This document shows, piece by piece, positions 5,361-7,022 of a DNA stretch of 7,022 bases. Under the pieces are notes generated by a model that was not told where the DNA came from, made no database searches, and was given only the letters and a program-made list of their open reading frames with translations. This DNA is from Phyllobacteriaceae bacterium UBA1940. GTDB lineage: Bacteria; Pseudomonadota; Alphaproteobacteria; Rhizobiales; Rhizobiaceae. Each line of letters begins with the position of its first letter. The stretch's first letter is position 1. The position numbers and the translations under genes were made by a program. The DNA lies in assembly GCA_002336975.1 (NCBI GenBank), contig DDFA01000018.1:3617-10638 (forward strand), in the 5' to 3' direction.

Positions 5361-5851
5361 TCGTCGAGCGTCAGCTGCAGGAACGCCAGGTCGAGCCAGC
5401 GGCCGAATTTCATGCCGACCTGCTTCAGCACGCCGGCATGTTCGAAGCCGAGCTTTTCGTGCAGCGCGATCGAGCTGGCATTGCCGGCCTCGATGCCCGC
5501 CACCATGACATGTTTGCCAAGCGCGCGGGCGCGCCCGATCAGCGCCTGCATCAGCGCCTTGCCGACGCCCCTGCCGTGCCGGTCGGTGCGCACATAGACC
5601 GAATGCTCGACCGTGTGGCGATAGCCGTCAAAGGCGCGCCAGTCGCCGAAGGAGGCGTAGCCGACGATCTCGCCGCCGGATGTCGCGACCAGCACCGGAT
5701 AGCCGGCGCGGGCGCGGTCCGCCAGCCAGGCGATCCGGTTGGCGACATCGACGGTGCTGTCGTTCCAGATCGCCGTCGTGTTGGCCACGGCGTCGTTGTA
5801 GATCGCCGCCACCGCTTCCATGTCGGCCTCGACCGCGTCGCGAATGTCCAT
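5345..5851 (-). CDS. GNAT N-acetyltransferase, phosphinothricin/amino-acid acetyltransferase type
   Basis: Transfers acetyl from acetyl-CoA to the amino group of a small amino-acid-like substrate. Relatives acetylate phosphinothricin (Bar/Pat) or methionine sulfone/sulfoximine (MddA/YncA type) and protect against such analogues. 168 residues, normal. The start [20 protein letters not shown] and [10 protein letters not shown] are typical. The acetyl-CoA pyrophosphate loop RHGRGVG is at 91-97 after the [10 protein letters not shown] strand. [19 protein letters not shown] (124-142) is the usual C-terminal motif, with [16 protein letters not shown] (145-160) after it. The ATG at 5851 has AGGAGG (5857-5862), five bases upstream, a strong site. 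It is convergent with the nucleoside hydrolase and divergent from the flavoenzyme. Exact substrate is unknown; the subfamily is fairly sure. Confidence 0.92.
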   Translation of the reverse strand: MDIRDAVEADMEAVAAIYNDAVANTTAIWNDSTVDVANRIAWLADRARAGYPVLVATSGGEIVGYASFGDWRAFDGYRHTVEHSVYVRTDRHGRGVGKALMQALIGRARALGKHVMVAGIEAGNASSIALHEKLGFEHAGVLKQVGMKFGRWLDLAFLQLTLDDRPHP

Positions 5852-5872
5852 GCCGCCCTCCTGTGGCGATCA

Positions 5873-5901
5873 CCATAGCGACGGCCGTCGAGGCGTGGCA
5901 A
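5873..5901 (-). promoter_or_regulatory. Candidate promoter of the GNAT gene
   Basis: On the minus strand TTGCCA (5901-5896), a 17-base spacer and CTATGG (5878-5873) form a plausible alphaproteobacterial promoter (CTTGAC/CTATAT-like). The start would fall near 5866, just before the Shine-Dalgarno at 5857-5862. Its -10 lies within the inverted repeat shared with the opposite gene. Confidence 0.4.
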
Positions 5902-5924
5902 TCGGCGATCTGGGCGCAAAGGGA

Positions 5925-5954
5925 CTTGGCGCGCGCCCGATGCATTTTCTATGG
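5925..5954 (+). promoter_or_regulatory. Candidate promoter of the flavoenzyme gene
   Basis: CTTGGC (5925-5930) matches CTTGAC at 5 of 6 positions. After 18 bases comes CTATGG (5949-5954), which matches CTATAT at 4 of 6. The start near 5960 would leave a very short leader before the Shine-Dalgarno at 5967-5972. Confidence 0.4.
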
Positions 5955-5966
5955 TGCCCCGGCAAC

Positions 5967-5972
5967 AAGGGG
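5967..5972 (+). promoter_or_regulatory. Shine-Dalgarno that selects a GTG start
   Basis: AAGGGG is followed by ATGCCT and then GTG at 5979. The ATG at 5973 touches the Shine-Dalgarno directly and leaves no spacing, whereas the GTG has the ideal six bases. This supports GTG as the true start of the flavoenzyme. Confidence 0.6.
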
Positions 5973-5978
5973 ATGCCT

Positions 5979-6659
5979 GTGTCGAACGCCTATGATCCGA
6001 TTCCGCTGCCAGATTTCACCGAACGGCCCGTCGACGAGATGCGCGGCGGCGCGGCGGCGTTTTACGATCTGATCCGGACACGCCACACGGTGCGCGATTT
6101 TTCCTCGCGGCCGGTGCCGCGCGACATCATCGAGACCTGCCTGCTGGCGGCGGGAACCGCGCCCAACGGCGCCAACCACCAGCCCTGGCATTTTGCGGTG
6201 ATCGGCGATCCGGCGATGAAGGCGCGCATCCGCGCCGCGGCTGAAGAGGAGGAGCAGGCGTTTTACGCCGGCAAGGCGGGCGAGGAATGGCTCAAGGCGC
6301 TGGAGCCTCTCGGCACCGACGCGGCCAAGCCGTTCATCGAGGATGCGCCCTGGCTGATCGCGATCTTCGGCGAGCGCAAGAGCGTGTCGGCCGACGGGGT
6401 GCTACGCAAGAACTACTACGTGCCGGAATCGATCGGCATCGCCACCGGCTTCCTGATCACGGCGTTGCACAGCGCCGGGCTGGCGACCTTGACGCATACG
6501 CCCAACCCGATGAGTTTCCTCAACGAAATCTGCGGCCGGCCGGCGCATGACAAGGCCTATATCCTGCTGGTGACGGGCTATCCGAAAGAGGACGCGACGA
6601 TCCCGAAGCACGCGACCGAAAAGCGTCCGCTTGGCGACATCGCCACCTTCTTCGAGTGA
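5979..6659 (+). CDS. Nitroreductase-fold flavoprotein, iodotyrosine-deiodinase-like
   Basis: Predicted homodimeric FMN enzyme of the nitroreductase superfamily. 226 residues from the GTG at 5979 ([13 protein letters not shown]), chosen for the AAGGGG six bases upstream; in-frame ATGs at 5973 and 5940 are poorly placed and upstream residues overlap the GNAT gene. FMN-binding [10 protein letters not shown] is at 33-42, [15 protein letters not shown] at 58-72, and [23 protein letters not shown] at 153-175. The sequence follows the iodotyrosine deiodinase subfamily rather than NfsA/NfsB. The lid residues known in human IYD (Glu157, Tyr161, Lys182), which clamp the zwitterion of halotyrosine, appear here as Glu92, Tyr96 and Lys117 with identical spacing (4 and 21). 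Reductive dehalogenation of halotyrosines is thus possible, but bacterial members are little characterised and another substrate cannot be excluded. It is divergent from GNAT and convergent with nitronate monooxygenase. Confidence 0.88.
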   Translation: MSNAYDPIPLPDFTERPVDEMRGGAAAFYDLIRTRHTVRDFSSRPVPRDIIETCLLAAGTAPNGANHQPWHFAVIGDPAMKARIRAAAEEEEQAFYAGKAGEEWLKALEPLGTDAAKPFIEDAPWLIAIFGERKSVSADGVLRKNYYVPESIGIATGFLITALHSAGLATLTHTPNPMSFLNEICGRPAHDKAYILLVTGYPKEDATIPKHATEKRPLGDIATFFE

Positions 6660-6720
6660 CCGACCTCTCGATGACTTGATCCTCCGGCCATGTATCGACG
6701 ATGCAGGTTTTGGCATGTCC

Positions 6721-6748
6721 GGCGAGGCGTCCCAAACGCCCCTCGGCC
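6721..6748. terminator. Hairpin between convergent flavoenzyme and nitronate monooxygenase genes
   Basis: GGCGT (6726-6730) pairs with ACGCC (6736-6740) around CCCAA, and the stem extends outward with bulges (GA with TC, GGC with GCC). Upstream, CCGGCCATG (6684-6692) and CATGTCCGG (6714-6722) form an imperfect inverted repeat with one mismatch that competes at its edge. Neither has a T-run. This is the only structure I see in the 103-base spacer; a bidirectional terminator is a reasonable guess. Confidence 0.35.
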
Positions 6749-6762
6749 AGAACTCACCCGGT

Positions 6763-7022
6763 TCAGGCTGCCGGGCGGCCAAGCCCCGCAATCGCCGCCT
6801 GCGCCTCGCCGGCCAGCAGCGTCGTCAGTTCGCCCGCCGGCATCTCGCGGCCAAGCCGCATCGCCTGGCCCGACCACAGCGACATGAAATCGGTCATGCC
6901 GAGCGGCTCGCTCTTGGCGCGCAGCGGCGCCAGTGCGCCGCCGGCCAGCGGAAACTCGGGCGCCAGCTCCGACATCGGCCCGAGCTCGCGCATGATGCGG
7001 TTGACGATGCCGCGCGCCGGGC
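6763..7022 (-). CDS. Nitronate monooxygenase, C-terminal part (runs off window)
   Basis: FMN-dependent TIM-barrel enzyme (formerly 2-nitropropane dioxygenase) that oxidises alkyl nitronates such as toxic propionate-3-nitronate to carbonyl plus nitrite. Only the last 85 residues are visible; the frame is open to the window edge (PARGIVNRIMRELG), so the start and the FMN-binding core lie beyond base 7022 and the Met at 6993 is internal. The assignment uses the family-like tail: RGIVNRI followed by a loop, then APLRAKSEPLGMTDFMSLWSGQAMRLGREMPAGEL, resembling the LWAGQ-x3-L-x3-MPA-x-EL ending common in this family. Catalytic residues cannot be checked. It is convergent with the flavoenzyme gene, 103 bases apart. 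The related FabK enoyl reductases share the fold and are a less likely alternative. Confidence 0.85.
   Translation of the reverse strand, partial: PARGIVNRIMRELGPMSELAPEFPLAGGALAPLRAKSEPLGMTDFMSLWSGQAMRLGREMPAGELTTLLAGEAQAAIAGLGRPAA

Noticed and set aside
5820..5978. Long N-terminal extension of the flavoenzyme
   Set aside because: It overlaps the divergent GNAT start and its Shine-Dalgarno, is unlike the family, and has no suitable ribosome-binding site.
1..7022. Mobile elements, CRISPR arrays, tRNA/rRNA genes or phage genes
   Set aside because: No transposase or integrase motif, no regularly spaced direct repeats and no tRNA-like cloverleaf were seen; gene order and codon style are uniform housekeeping type.

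Overview
The window is GC-rich chromosomal DNA from an alphaproteobacterium, most likely a Hyphomicrobiales (Rhizobiales) member close to Mesorhizobium and other Phyllobacteriaceae. This placement rests on gene content and protein style: the order lptB-rpoN-hpf-ptsN, a rhizobial small heat-shock protein paired with a DUF1150 gene, and CTTGAC-like promoter hexamers. It is inference, since no database search was possible. Coding density is high, the longest non-coding stretch is 241 bases, and I see no mobile element, CRISPR array, tRNA or rRNA.

Bases 1-3435, plus strand: a conserved housekeeping block. It holds the 3' part of lptB (lipopolysaccharide transport ATPase), complete rpoN (sigma-54), hpf (long-form ribosome hibernation factor) and ptsN (EIIA-Ntr of the nitrogen phosphotransferase system). 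The block links envelope biogenesis, nitrogen-responsive transcription, ribosome hibernation and nitrogen/carbon/potassium signalling. The spacers carry structure. Between lptB and rpoN there is a perfect 8+1+8 palindrome containing a CTTGAC hexamer, then two abutting hairpins. The end of rpoN contains a terminator-like hairpin. A TTGACA-17-TAGAAG promoter candidate then gives hpf its own, foldable leader of about 160 bases.

Bases 3436-4357, minus strand: a heat-shock unit, hsp20 followed by a DUF1150 gene, convergent with ptsN across a strong hairpin. Upstream of hsp20 lies a very good RpoH (sigma-32) promoter. Its leader of about 60 bases ends in a hairpin that sequesters the Shine-Dalgarno sequence with one bulged G, the hallmark of ROSE-type RNA thermometers. 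Control therefore appears to be both transcriptional and translational.

Bases 4358-7022: metabolic genes. A nucleoside hydrolase (plus) converges with a phosphinothricin-type GNAT acetyltransferase (minus). The GNAT gene diverges from a nitroreductase-fold flavoenzyme of the iodotyrosine-deiodinase-like subfamily (plus). That gene converges with the C-terminal part of a nitronate monooxygenase (minus) running off the window. The GNAT/flavoenzyme spacer carries an 8-bp inverted repeat whose arms coincide with the -10 regions predicted for both genes.

The most interesting signals are the RpoH promoter plus ROSE-like leader of hsp20, the conserved Glu/Tyr/Lys substrate-lid triad of the deiodinase-like protein, and the structured spacers around rpoN. 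No wholly new gene system is evident.
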